DNA of 51,459 nucleotides from an uncultured Eubacteriales bacterium. Its GTDB lineage: Bacteria; Bacillota; Clostridia; Christensenellales; Borkfalkiaceae. The number at the start of each line of letters is the position of its first letter. The stretch's first letter is position 1. The stretch lies in contig UQHL01000021.1 of NCBI GenBank assembly GCA_900540805.1, forward strand, positions 1 to 51,459. The letters run 5' to 3'. Position numbers and translations under genes: made by a program. The notes beneath the pieces were generated by a model. That model was not told the origin of the DNA. It did no database searches and saw only the letters and a list, made by a program, of their open reading frames with translations. Positions 7,403 to 16,909 of the stretch are shown here, one piece after another.

Positions 7403-9916
7403 ATGAGAAGAATATTCAAGATTTTATCGGTCGCCGCGTCCGTTGCCCTTTCTTTTACGTTTCTGTTCGGATGCGGAAAGGACGACGCTTCGGCCGACGA
7501 ATACGCGGAGATACGGACCGCTCCGGGGACGGTGAAGGTCCTTAAAGACCGGGAGTCGGATTCCTTGCGCGAAGCTTCGCTCAAAGTATCGATGGCAAAG
7601 AACGAATATGAAGGCGGACAAATTATTTTGTCTCCGAAAACGGATATTTCCTACGACATTTCCGCCGGCACGCTTGTAAACGAAAACGGCACGGAATTTC
7701 CCCGGGAGGGAATCGAGTTTTTTAATCAACATTATATCGAGACGACCTCCCGCTCCAACAACAACATGCAGCTCGGACCGGGGTGGTATCCCGAAGCCTT
7801 GATCCCGCTGGATAAGGCGCGGGAGAAAAATGAACTCAAAGCCTCGGGAACGGCGAAAAATCAAGGAATCTGGGTTAAATTCCGCACGGAGGAAAAAACG
7901 GAAGCGGGGATTTACAGCGGCAAATTTACCCTTACCGTCAACGGCGCGAAAACGGAAATTCCCGTTTATCTCACCGTCTGGAATTATGTCGTTCCCTCTG
8001 AGTCGCACGCGCGCACGGCGTTCCTCAATTATCAGGACTCCGTTATTCAGGGGGAGGGCGATAATTCCGACGAAATGATGGAAGCGTATTACGAATTTTT
8101 CCTCAAAAACCGGATCACGGTTTCTTCGCTTCCGGCAAAGGCGGACGACGACGAAAGACTGCTTGAAATGTTGCAAAAATACTATAATCATCCCGCGATG
8201 ACGGGATACGCGGTTCCTTATGTGGAGGCTTTGGTAAACGGCGAACAGCAGCCCGATTACGAAAAGCTGAAAGTCACCATCAAAAAGATTATCGATCTTT
8301 CGATAACCGATAAAGTGAATTATCTCGAAAAAGCGTATTTTTACATTACGCTTATCGACGAGTTCGACCAGGTAGAGAACGTAGGCAGTTATCGGCAGGA
8401 ATTGGCGGGAAGAATCGGCAAAAATATAGACGCTATGCTTGCGGAAATCGAGAGCGAGCTTTTGTCGTCGGATGAAAATTTCTTTACGGATAAAGACGGA
8501 ACGGAGTTCCTTTCGGGCTTGAAGCAATCTTTGAAACAACTTCCGAATATGGCGGTCGCGCAGCCTTCACGGCACCAGTCGCTGATTCCGTATTTTGAAA
8601 TCTGGGCAATTCCCGCGATTTATATCAATTCAGCGGCCAACAGAAACAATTTTGACAGATGGCTTTCGGGGGAAGGGCGCGAGCACTGCGAAACATGGTG
8701 GTACACCTGTATCGGGCCCGAAAATCCGCATGTCTCCTATCATATCGACGATTATCTGCTCTCCGCCCGCGCGATGGGCTGGATGCAGAAAGATTACGGC
8801 CTTGCGGGTAATCTGTATTGGTCGAGCTCCGCGTATGTCCACCGCGTTGACGGCGACAACGAAAGGCCCGTAGATCCATATACGGTTCCCAACCGTTTCG
8901 GGGAATCCTCCGTAAACGGGGACGGCTTCCTCGTCTATCCCGGCGCGAAATACGGCGTATATGGTCCTATCGGCAGCGTGCGGACGGAAGCTATCCGTGA
9001 CGCGGGAGAGGACTACGAAGCGCTTTGGCTTTTGGAACAGGCCTATGAAGAGCTGTCTGATTACTATGGGCTTCGGCTTGATTCGGACGAAACCCTGCGT
9101 TCGGTGTATGATTCCATTTATACCGGAGACCAGGCCTATACGAATACCGATATATTTGAAACCGCCCGCGAAACGGTAACGGGGCTTATCCTCGACGCGC
9201 AGAGCGATAACCGTATGATTATCGAAAGCGTGGAAAATTGTAACGACGGCATCCGGGTTTCCGTATTGATCAACGGCAAGGCTTCCCTGACGCGGGACGG
9301 CAAGCCTTTGAGCGGCGAAGCCGTGGGGCAGGGGAAACGGTATGTTATGAAAGTCGATTATTCGGATTCGGATATTTATCTCGATTTTGAATATACGCTG
9401 GACGGAAAAAATTATTCGGTGCATCGCTTCATTACTACGGGTACAAATTACGCGCTGCGTTTCACCGCTGAAAATACGGGTGTTTTTCAGGTGACGGCGG
9501 CTTCGGACAACGCCGCATACCTTGAAGCTTTTGAAGGAGTAAGTCAGGTTTATCGTTTTGGAATTCAATCGGTATTTACCGGCAGCTCGGTGACGGATTC
9601 CGCTTACGAACCCTCCATCTTGATTAAATCGGATATTTTTGACCGGGAAATAAAGCGGAAAATCCGCGGACTTAAATTCAAGTTCTATAATCCGGGGAAC
9701 GAGAATGTACGAATGACGGTCAAATTGTACCGTTTTTCCATGGATATCGTAGATTATACCTTAAAACCCGGCTGGAACGTTCTCGAATTTAATAATATTC
9801 AGGATTTCGATTCCGTTACGGGGATTGTCTTCGCTTTCAAAAACGCGAAAGACGGGGCCGGGAATCCCGTAAAGTACGACATATATATGGCGGATTTCAT
9901 CTATCAGCTCGCATAG
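7403..9916 (+). CDS. DUF4091 (GH123-like) glycoside hydrolase lipoprotein
   Basis: The protein has 837 residues, with an AAGGAG site 5 bp before the ATG. Signal peptide with lipobox L-F-G-C, Cys24. An N-terminal beta-sandwich (about 35-195) ends in Y-S-G-K-F-T-L-T-V, then a TIM-barrel-like region (about 200-560). That region has the D-E pair at 319-320 after Y-I-T-L-I and the C-terminal DUF4091 signature around residues 505-550 (G-D-G-F-L-V-Y-P-G, then G-P-I-G-S-V-R and E-A-I-R-D-A-G-E-D-Y-E). GH123 enzymes use an adjacent Asp-Glu pair with an N-acetyl substrate; whether this protein acts on N-acetylhexosaminides is inference. A C-terminal beta-rich domain of unknown role fills residues 600-837. 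Located right after the binding protein, so it probably releases the transported sugar at the cell surface. Confidence 0.82.
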   Translation: MRRIFKILSVAASVALSFTFLFGCGKDDASADEYAEIRTAPGTVKVLKDRESDSLREASLKVSMAKNEYEGGQIILSPKTDISYDISAGTLVNENGTEFPREGIEFFNQHYIETTSRSNNNMQLGPGWYPEALIPLDKAREKNELKASGTAKNQGIWVKFRTEEKTEAGIYSGKFTLTVNGAKTEIPVYLTVWNYVVPSESHARTAFLNYQDSVIQGEGDNSDEMMEAYYEFFLKNRITVSSLPAKADDDERLLEMLQKYYNHPAMTGYAVPYVEALVNGEQQPDYEKLKVTIKKIIDLSITDKVNYLEKAYFYITLIDEFDQVENVGSYRQELAGRIGKNIDAMLAEIESELLSSDENFFTDKDGTEFLSGLKQSLKQLPNMAVAQPSRHQSLIPYFEIWAIPAIYINSAANRNNFDRWLSGEGREHCETWWYTCIGPENPHVSYHIDDYLLSARAMGWMQKDYGLAGNLYWSSSAYVHRVDGDNERPVDPYTVPNRFGESSVNGDGFLVYPGAKYGVYGPIGSVRTEAIRDAGEDYEALWLLEQAYEELSDYYGLRLDSDETLRSVYDSIYTGDQAYTNTDIFETARETVTGLILDAQSDNRMIIESVENCNDGIRVSVLINGKASLTRDGKPLSGEAVGQGKRYVMKVDYSDSDIYLDFEYTLDGKNYSVHRFITTGTNYALRFTAENTGVFQVTAASDNAAYLEAFEGVSQVYRFGIQSVFTGSSVTDSAYEPSILIKSDIFDREIKRKIRGLKFKFYNPGNENVRMTVKLYRFSMDIVDYTLKPGWNVLEFNNIQDFDSVTGIVFAFKNAKDGAGNPVKYDIYMADFIYQLA

Positions 9917-9926
9917 GAGGACGGAA

Positions 9927-11144
9927 GTGAAAAAAGCATTGACGATTTTAATGGGCTTGGCAGTCGTACTGGGAAGCTTCGGATTTTCTTCCTGCAATCA
10001 AAAAGAGGAAGGGAAAAAAACAGAAAGCCCTCTTCAGGTCGGGCAGGTTCAGGATATGGAAGGGTATCGTAAGATTTACGATTTTGAGTCCCAGGACGAA
10101 ATAAACAGTATCAAGGCTTTCTGGGACTTTGGAAAGATGCAGGTAAGCGACGAACACGCCACTTCAGGAAAACATTCCATGCGTCTCGAAGTGCTCGGAA
10201 CGCAGCCTGACTATCAATTTGTATTCCATGATTGGGAGACGATAGACGAACAGTATTTGCAATTTTATATCAGAAACAACGAATGGATAGGGCTGGAAAA
10301 CGGCAATTTAAGCGAATTTGACAGCATTATGCTGGACGTCTATAACGACTCGGGAAGAGAAATTCCGCTCACGATGCACCTGGTTGCCGAAGCGGATAAA
10401 AACGGCAAGGGCGAATATCGGCAAGTAAATATCGATATGGGCACAAAAATGCTGGCGGAGGGAGAAAATAAGGCGGAGTTTAAGCTGGGGCTTTCCGCTC
10501 GTCTCAACGGAATAGAAAATCTGCGCTATATTCGGCTGATTTTGCCCAATCATGTCAAAGGCGAAGCGCCCGCGGTGCTGTATGTGGATAATTTCAGGGC
10601 CAAGCAGTCGGCCGCATTAAAAACGGTAAATAAAAATTTCTCCGAGAACGAGCTGTTATTGTTTGAAGACGATGAGGACGCGGACATGTTTACAAATACG
10701 TTGTCTAACTGTCAGTACAGGTCCTTTCTGAGCTTTGAAGCTTACAGTGCGGCTTCGACGCAGGGGAATCGTTCTATGCTCGTCACGCAGCCCGTAAGCC
10801 CCCGTTCCTTTTTCTGGGAAGGCGAGGTCACGGCGCATATGTCCTCCGCGACGCTCGCAAAGCTGGATCTGTCAAAGTATGACGAAAGGTATGTGATCAA
10901 AGCGGACTTTATGCTTCTTGAGGGCGCGGACTCGAAACCGGTCAGATTTTTCGTCCAGTTCGACGATATGACATATACGGCGAGTGCGACGATGAATAAG
11001 GGCAGAAAGACTACGGTTACGGTTCCTTTATCCAAATTTCAGACTCGGGAAAGGCTGTATGATCTCGGATTTATCCTGAATGAGATTTTGGGCGGTGAGG
11101 AAGTCAAATTCGTGGTAGATAATATCCGCTTCGAGCTTAAGTAA
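9927..11144 (+). CDS. Lipoprotein with two beta-sandwich (carbohydrate-binding-like) domains
   Basis: The protein has 405 residues and starts with GTG at 9927, six bases after a perfect AGGAGG. Signal peptide and lipobox F-S-S-C, Cys23. Two similar domains follow, about residues 45-215 and 230-405. Each opens with a segment like I-Y-D-F-E-S or L-F-E-D-D-E and closes with V-D-N-F-R or V-D-N-I-R-F, the ending typical of CBM-like jelly rolls in surface polysaccharide-use proteins. No catalytic motif is seen. It probably helps bind glycan at the surface next to the DUF4091 enzyme. The exact CBM family cannot be named from sequence. Confidence 0.7.
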   Translation: MKKALTILMGLAVVLGSFGFSSCNQKEEGKKTESPLQVGQVQDMEGYRKIYDFESQDEINSIKAFWDFGKMQVSDEHATSGKHSMRLEVLGTQPDYQFVFHDWETIDEQYLQFYIRNNEWIGLENGNLSEFDSIMLDVYNDSGREIPLTMHLVAEADKNGKGEYRQVNIDMGTKMLAEGENKAEFKLGLSARLNGIENLRYIRLILPNHVKGEAPAVLYVDNFRAKQSAALKTVNKNFSENELLLFEDDEDADMFTNTLSNCQYRSFLSFEAYSAASTQGNRSMLVTQPVSPRSFFWEGEVTAHMSSATLAKLDLSKYDERYVIKADFMLLEGADSKPVRFFVQFDDMTYTASATMNKGRKTTVTVPLSKFQTRERLYDLGFILNEILGGEEVKFVVDNIRFELK

Positions 11145-11227
11145 ACGCTGTTTGAAGAGAAAGTAAATTCGGATTCCGGCCGGAAAAGTACGGCTGAAAA
11201 TATTACAAATAATTCGGGAGGATTAAG

Positions 11228-13060
11228 ATGAAAAAATTTTTGTCATGTGTCATGGGCGCGGTTTTCGCGTTTACGACAGTTGCTGTGGCTGCGTCTTGCG
11301 GCGAGGAGGGGGACAAAGCGCCCCTGAAGGTTACCGTCGAGGTTGCGGAGACCGCTACCACGGTATGCGGGGCGGATTACAAAGTCCCTGACGCCGTGGT
11401 CAGGGGAGTCGAGGACTACGACATGGAAATTTCCATCGCGGCGACGGCGGGCGGAACGGTAAATTATAACGAAGAAACGAAGTCGTTTTATGCGAAGAAT
11501 CTTGGCGCGCCCGCCTATACGATTACGTACACGGCTTCCTATCAGGACGCCGGAAAGACGGAGACCGCGGTAGGGGTTACGAAACTTTCCACGACAGACG
11601 GCGAGAAACCCACCATTTCCGCGCCCGATTACGTGACCGGGGTCCGCGGCGGAAAAGTGGAAATCCCCGAGGCGGCCGTTATAGACAACAGCGGCGAGGC
11701 GATTGAGGCGACTTATGTCGTGAAAGATGACGCGGGAGCCGTCGTTCAAACCGTGAAAGAAAACGAGAAAGAATACGTGCAGATTTCCGAAACGGTGAAA
11801 TGGTACACGGTGGTTTACAGCGCTTCCGATTCCAGCGGAAACAGAGCGACCGACCACGAATGTAAAATCTGGATCCGCAGCTCGGCGGACGAAGTGGAGT
11901 TTTTCGACACGGAAGAGCTTGTAGAAGTCGAAACCGAGAGTGCTGCGGCAACGGTCGTCGCGGCTTCGGAAGCGCCTCAGGGCGGCAAGGGAAACGTTCT
12001 TAAAATCGAGATTCCCGCAAAGGGCGACGATAACGGCGGGTATGTTTCTTTTACGGTTCGCAACCTCGGCGTCACTGATTTTACAAACGTCACTAAGCTC
12101 AAAATGAAAGTTTTAAGCACGGTTGCGCTCAGCAATTGGCCCGGCTGGCATGCGGGAAATTCCATCGTCCCCGGCAAACTGAACGGCGCTTCTGCCGGAA
12201 AAGGCGTTGAGGCAAATACCTGGACGGAACTGGTTTGGAAACGTGCGGAAGTACAGGAAATGTTCAACGGCGCGACGGAAGGCAATTATGCGCGTCCCGT
12301 TATCGACGACGTCACCGAGCTTCGTTTCGACATCGACAACGCAGGCTGGTGGGGCGAACAGACGGAGGCGGACGGCGGCGGAACGCAGTGGCTGTCTCAA
12401 AGCTTTGTGCTTTATATAGACAGTATAGAAGTGGAGCAGATGGATCTCAACTGGACCCCTCGTTTTTACGAAACGGATGCGGCTACGTTCTATGAAATCA
12501 ATACGTTCAACGACGAAGCGCGGTTCGGACTTTTGAATACGATCAATTCTCCTGCGGACAATTTCAGTCTTTCTCTTTCCGACTTACATACGACGGCGTT
12601 CGACCCTTCTGCTCCGGAAACGGAAAATCAGTCTTTGAAAGTGCAGGTAAAAGGATTTTCTAACGGTTATCCCCGTTTCGTCATGCCGCTGGAAAAGCTT
12701 TCGAAGATACTCGATTTGGGAACCCTTCCCGATAATGCCGTATTTATGGTCGATATTTATCTGGAGTCCTCCACGGGCGAAAAAGTAGTCCTGGACGGTG
12801 CCGACAATATTGTATTCTACGAAAAAGGAAATCCTGCCGAAAAGAAGCCCAAACTTAAAACGGGTTTGTGGCTGGATGTGGGGACATCCGCAACTGCTGC
12901 GGTGACGGTTGAGTCAATCAAGGACGCGTCTATTGATTTAGGAAATCTGGATTCCGTAGGGTTCTTCTTCTATGTGGATGCCGACTGGGGCGGAAACTGC
13001 GAACAAACGGTATATTTCGATAATTTCAGAATCGAAGTTCCCAAAGCGCCCAAGGCATAA
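11228..13060 (+). CDS. Surface lipoprotein with Ig-like and carbohydrate-binding-like domains
   Basis: The protein has 610 residues, GGGAGG before the ATG. The signal peptide ends in A-A-S-C (Cys24), a weak but acceptable lipobox. Residues ~30-105 and ~110-215 look like bacterial Ig-like domains; the second has the D-N-S-G...Y-S-A-S-D-S-S-G-N pattern seen in DUF5011-type domains. Residues ~220-405 and ~410-605 are beta-sandwiches that close with Y-I-D-S-I-E-V and Y-F-D-N-F-R-I, like the preceding lipoprotein. Separated from it by 83 bp with no terminator, so probably co-transcribed. Probable glycan-binding surface protein; ligand unknown. Confidence 0.7.
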   Translation: MKKFLSCVMGAVFAFTTVAVAASCGEEGDKAPLKVTVEVAETATTVCGADYKVPDAVVRGVEDYDMEISIAATAGGTVNYNEETKSFYAKNLGAPAYTITYTASYQDAGKTETAVGVTKLSTTDGEKPTISAPDYVTGVRGGKVEIPEAAVIDNSGEAIEATYVVKDDAGAVVQTVKENEKEYVQISETVKWYTVVYSASDSSGNRATDHECKIWIRSSADEVEFFDTEELVEVETESAAATVVAASEAPQGGKGNVLKIEIPAKGDDNGGYVSFTVRNLGVTDFTNVTKLKMKVLSTVALSNWPGWHAGNSIVPGKLNGASAGKGVEANTWTELVWKRAEVQEMFNGATEGNYARPVIDDVTELRFDIDNAGWWGEQTEADGGGTQWLSQSFVLYIDSIEVEQMDLNWTPRFYETDAATFYEINTFNDEARFGLLNTINSPADNFSLSLSDLHTTAFDPSAPETENQSLKVQVKGFSNGYPRFVMPLEKLSKILDLGTLPDNAVFMVDIYLESSTGEKVVLDGADNIVFYEKGNPAEKKPKLKTGLWLDVGTSATAAVTVESIKDASIDLGNLDSVGFFFYVDADWGGNCEQTVYFDNFRIEVPKAPKA

Positions 13061-13167
13061 GCGAAGACGAAATATCCGATTTTCAGAATGTGTTGAGCGG
13101 GCGGAGAAGCGCAATTGTTTCTCCGCCCGTCCCAGTGTCGGACGAAATAAACGGACAAAGGGCGTGT

Positions 13168-13989
13168 ATGATTAAAAAAGTGATTTTAGATACGGATATA
13201 GGAAACGACTGCGACGACGCGGGCGCGCTCGCTATGCTTTGCGGGTATGCTTGTCGCGGAAAATGCGAAATACTCGGCGTTGCCTGTTGCACGGCAAAGC
13301 CTTATGCTCCCTCCTGTGTCCGTGCGATTGCGGAGGATTATCGGCTTACTTTTCCCGTCGGGCGCTTAACGGACGGATTCGACGGCGTTCAAGACTATTA
13401 TTGCGGCCTATTCAAGGAAAAACAGGCTTGTTCGGAAGAATATATACGGTTTTATCGCAAAATTTTTGTGGATAACAGGGATATTATTTTAATTTGTATA
13501 GGCCCATTGCACGGAATGAACCTTCTTTTGGATTCTTGCGCGGACGATATTTCACCCTTGACGGGAATAGAATTATTTAAGGAGTCGGTGTCGCGCATAT
13601 ACGCCATGTGCGGACGCTTTGACGGCGAAACGGAATGGAATATCTCCATGGATATTTTGTCCGCCCGCTCGTTTTTTTTGCGATGTCCGGTGCCGGTCGA
13701 GGTGTGTCCGTTTGAGGAAGGCTTCGGCGTTATGACGGGAAGAAATCTGCGGGAGGGGAGCGCCGCCAAAAAAATTTACGCTTCTTTCTGCAAGGATAAG
13801 CGCGGCGTAAGAGACAGTTGGGACCCGCTTACGGTCTATGCGGCTGTGGAGGGGAAAAAGTGCCGCGGCGAGCGCTGTCGTCTGACAGTGGACGAGAAGG
13901 GAAAAATGACGAGGGAAGAGGGGCGCGGACACTGCGTGATAAAAGCGCAAAGGGATATCGGAAAAATTCTCGATAAACGAATGGTATAA
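13168..13989 (+). CDS. Nucleoside hydrolase (IUNH) family protein
   Basis: The protein has 273 residues from ATG 13168; the frame is open from 13090 but the Met-Ile-Lys-Lys start precedes the conserved first beta strand directly. Residues 8-17 read D-T-D-I-G-N-D-C-D-D, the calcium-binding signature of inosine/uridine-type nucleoside N-ribohydrolases. Near the C-terminus S-W-D-P-L-T-V-Y-A-A supplies the later metal-site motif. The protein is cytoplasmic (no signal) and somewhat shorter than typical ~310-residue members. It lies between surface glycan-binding lipoproteins and two hydrolase-like genes, an uncommon setting. It might cleave an N- or O-ribosyl-type bond in the imported compound rather than salvage nucleosides; that is inference. 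Confidence 0.82.
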   Translation: MIKKVILDTDIGNDCDDAGALAMLCGYACRGKCEILGVACCTAKPYAPSCVRAIAEDYRLTFPVGRLTDGFDGVQDYYCGLFKEKQACSEEYIRFYRKIFVDNRDIILICIGPLHGMNLLLDSCADDISPLTGIELFKESVSRIYAMCGRFDGETEWNISMDILSARSFFLRCPVPVEVCPFEEGFGVMTGRNLREGSAAKKIYASFCKDKRGVRDSWDPLTVYAAVEGKKCRGERCRLTVDEKGKMTREEGRGHCVIKAQRDIGKILDKRMV

Positions 13990-14040
13990 CAGCCCTTTTT
14001 GTATAGCGGGGAGAATGAAAAAACGGACGGAGAAAAAGTA

Positions 14041-15189
14041 ATGAAAGAAAATTGGTTTCCCATAGGCTTCTGGAACTATGTGGACTGCGGCAAGCTCAAG
14101 CCGTCGAAAGAAGTTAAGCTGTGGAAAGAGTTAGGCATGACTCTTGCGATGAGTTTCGAATATCGCAAAAAGCAGGATCGGGCATGTATGATAAAAACTT
14201 TGGACGCCTGTAAAAGAGAAGGCCTGCGCGTAATCGTGTGCGATTTTCGAACGCATTGGAAAAATTATGAGGAAAAAGGAGAGAGCGCTTTTATTGCGGA
14301 CGTGAAGGAAGCCGTAAAGGATTTCGGGAAACATCGGGCCTTTTATGCCTTTCATGTGGGAGACGAGCCCGATAAAGAGCATTGGCAAAGCATGAAAAGA
14401 GCCTGTGAAATCGTAAGCCGTTTTTCCGTTCCGTTTGTCAATTTCTATCCCGTATGGGAAGGGGAGGATTTTGAAGAAAAAGTCGGCGTCGATTTTCGAA
14501 AATACGGGGACAGACTTGCGGGGACCCTTCGGGAAACGGGGCTTAAAATTCTTGCCTATGATTGCTATAACCAATGTTACGAATACGAACGTGAAAAAGG
14601 CTTGGAAAGCTTTTTTGCCAATCTCAATTTATTTCAAAAAACGGCGGCGGAATGTAAAGTCCCCATGTGGACGTCCCTTTTAAGCGTCGGTCATTGGTGC
14701 TATCGGGTTCCTACGGAGGACGATTTTCGTTGGCAGATCGCCGCTTCGATTGCGCACGGAGCGAAAGGCCTGTTATGGTTTTTTATCTATGAACGCACTC
14801 TTGATTCCTCTTATCGGCTCTCTCCTGTGGATTTATATGAAAGACGTACCGAAACGTTTGAGCGCTTGACAAGGCAGAATAAGATTTTCCGAGACTATTT
14901 TTCTTCGCGGTTTGCGCAGGCGGAATTGGAGAAGGTGGAACATTTTAATAAAGCTTACGGAAAAACGCCGCTCTATAAGGCAGGAGATTTTTCGGATTTC
15001 GAAATTTTCACGAAATACGATAGTCCGTTAATTATTTCCGAATTTTGCGACGCGGCGGGTAAGTTTCTATTGGTGGTGAACAATTCGCAGAGCGGAAGCG
15101 AACGGATAAAAGGTACTTTAGAAGGAAGCCCTTTTGACGAATGGCTGGCGCCGGGACAAATGAAGGTGCTGGAACGAGTAAAAAAATAA
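14041..15189 (+). CDS. Putative TIM-barrel glycoside hydrolase-like protein
   Basis: The protein has 382 residues. ATG 14041 has a GGAG site eight bases upstream; the TTG at 13999 is not preferred. No signal peptide, so cytoplasmic. The order of motifs suggests a beta/alpha barrel: F-P-I-G-F-W at the start, H-V-G-D-E-P-D near residue 109 (an acidic pair in the acid/base position of clan-A enzymes), W-T-S-L-L-S-V-G-H-W around 215, and H-G-A-K-G-L-L-W-F-F-I-Y-E around 240. A small beta domain closes the protein. I cannot place it in a GH family; it resembles GH5- or GH42-like folds only in outline. It starts 51 bp after the nucleoside hydrolase and 16 bp before the GH2 gene, so all three probably process the same imported compound. 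Confidence 0.6.
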   Translation: MKENWFPIGFWNYVDCGKLKPSKEVKLWKELGMTLAMSFEYRKKQDRACMIKTLDACKREGLRVIVCDFRTHWKNYEEKGESAFIADVKEAVKDFGKHRAFYAFHVGDEPDKEHWQSMKRACEIVSRFSVPFVNFYPVWEGEDFEEKVGVDFRKYGDRLAGTLRETGLKILAYDCYNQCYEYEREKGLESFFANLNLFQKTAAECKVPMWTSLLSVGHWCYRVPTEDDFRWQIAASIAHGAKGLLWFFIYERTLDSSYRLSPVDLYERRTETFERLTRQNKIFRDYFSSRFAQAELEKVEHFNKAYGKTPLYKAGDFSDFEIFTKYDSPLIISEFCDAAGKFLLVVNNSQSGSERIKGTLEGSPFDEWLAPGQMKVLERVKK

Positions 15190-15205
15190 AAAGGAGACAA
15201 ATGTC

Positions 15206-16909
15206 ATGGAAAGAACGGAACACCCGAAACCCCAGTTCGAGCGTGAAAATTGGTTAAATCTAAACGGAGAATGGGAATTTGAATTTGATTTCGGAAACAG
15301 CGGCGAAGAACGCGGACAATATAGGGAAGACGCGGTTTTTCATCAAAAAATCAACGTACCCTTTTGCCCCGAAAGCGTCCTTTCGGGAATAGGCTATACC
15401 GATTTTATGACTTCGGTATGGTACAGGCGTAAAATTAATTTGAAAAAGGAGTTGCTTTCTCAACGGATCTTTCTGCATTTCGGTGCGGTAGATCATTTTG
15501 CGACGGTTTATATAAACGGTCAAAAATGCGGTACGCATAAAGGCGGATACGTTTCTTTCAAGGTAGATGTTTCGCCATACGTTCGGGAAGGTGAAAATAT
15601 CATTACGGTGCATGCCGTGGACGATATCCGCGATCGTCTTGTCGCAAGAGGAAAACAGGCGGAAACGTATTATTCCGAGCAGTGCGTTTATACGCGCACC
15701 ACGGGGATATGGCAGACTGTATGGTTGGAATTCGTTCCGAAAACATATATCGAAAAGGTAAAATACTATCCCGATATTCAATCGGGAATGCTGACAATCG
15801 TTGCGGAGACAAAAGGCCGGGGAGAATTTTTTGCGGAATCCTTTTTTGACGGAAGGGAAACGGGAAGCGCCCGCGTTTTTTCCGAGGGAGGGACAACGGT
15901 GGCATCGATTCCGCTGAAAGAGAAACATCTTTGGAGGGTCGGCGAAGGGGGATTATATACGCTTTATCTGCATTATGGGGAAGATAAAGTAAAAAGTTAT
16001 TTTGGATTAAGAAATATACGTCTTGACGGATATAGGTTTCTTATCAATGAAACCTCGGTTTTCCAAAGGCTCGTTCTCGATCAGGGTTTTTATCCCGACG
16101 GAATTTATACCGCGCCGAACGATAAGGCGCTGCTCGCGGATATCGAACGTTCTATGGCGATGGGATTTAACGGCGCACGGCTGCACGAAAAAATTTTTGA
16201 AGAACGCTTTCTTTATTATTGCGATCAAAAGGGATACATTGTTTGGGGAGAGTTTCCGAATTGGGGGCTCGATCTTTCTTATCCGGATTGTATTTACGGG
16301 ATTCTTCCCGAATGGATAGAGGAAATCGAACGGGACTTCAACCATCCCGCGCTCATCGGGTGGTGTCCCTTCAATGAGACGTGGGATACAGGGCGGAGAA
16401 AACAGTTTGACGAAGCTCTTTCTTTGGTGTATCAGACGACGAAAGCCATTGATTCAACGCGCCCCTGTATCGATACCAGCGGACTTTTTCATGTCCGCAC
16501 CGATATTTTTGACGTTCACGATTATACGCAGAATCCCGAGGCGCTCGCTGAAAATTATAGAGATCTTCCGAAAGACGGTACGATAAAAGACCGCTATGCC
16601 GACCGTCAGACGTATATCGCGGGCACTCCTATTTTCGTGAGCGAGTTTGGAGGAATCCGCTGGGCGGAGGGCGAACGCGGCTGGGGATACGGCGACGCTC
16701 CGAAAACAGAAGCCGAGTTTTTAGAGCGGTTTAAGGGGCAGGTTGACGTTTTGTTGGACAATCCGTGTATGTTCGGATTCTGCTATACGCAATTAACCGA
16801 TGTTGAACAGGAAGAGAACGGATTATATACTTATGACAGAAAAAATAAGTTTCCTACGGAAAAAATTCAAAAAATTCTTTCGAGAAAAGCGGCGATTGAA
16901 GACTATTGA
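15206..16909 (+). CDS. Glycoside hydrolase family 2 enzyme (beta-galactosidase/glucuronidase-like)
   Basis: The protein has 567 residues with AAGGAG upstream. The classical GH2 order is present: a sugar-binding jelly roll (about 8-185, with N-L-N-G-E-W and Y-I-N-G-Q-K), an Ig-like domain (about 186-275) and a TIM barrel (about 276-567). The acid/base is Glu391 in F-N-E-T-W and the nucleophile is Glu480 in F-V-S-E-F-G-G. No signal peptide, so it acts in the cytoplasm on imported sugar. It is short for GH2; the barrel is the last domain and no extra C-terminal domain is present, which is like small beta-glucuronidases. Last gene of the AraC-led cluster; substrate (galactoside, glucuronide or other) not decidable. 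Confidence 0.88.
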   Translation: MERTEHPKPQFERENWLNLNGEWEFEFDFGNSGEERGQYREDAVFHQKINVPFCPESVLSGIGYTDFMTSVWYRRKINLKKELLSQRIFLHFGAVDHFATVYINGQKCGTHKGGYVSFKVDVSPYVREGENIITVHAVDDIRDRLVARGKQAETYYSEQCVYTRTTGIWQTVWLEFVPKTYIEKVKYYPDIQSGMLTIVAETKGRGEFFAESFFDGRETGSARVFSEGGTTVASIPLKEKHLWRVGEGGLYTLYLHYGEDKVKSYFGLRNIRLDGYRFLINETSVFQRLVLDQGFYPDGIYTAPNDKALLADIERSMAMGFNGARLHEKIFEERFLYYCDQKGYIVWGEFPNWGLDLSYPDCIYGILPEWIEEIERDFNHPALIGWCPFNETWDTGRRKQFDEALSLVYQTTKAIDSTRPCIDTSGLFHVRTDIFDVHDYTQNPEALAENYRDLPKDGTIKDRYADRQTYIAGTPIFVSEFGGIRWAEGERGWGYGDAPKTEAEFLERFKGQVDVLLDNPCMFGFCYTQLTDVEQEENGLYTYDRKNKFPTEKIQKILSRKAAIEDY

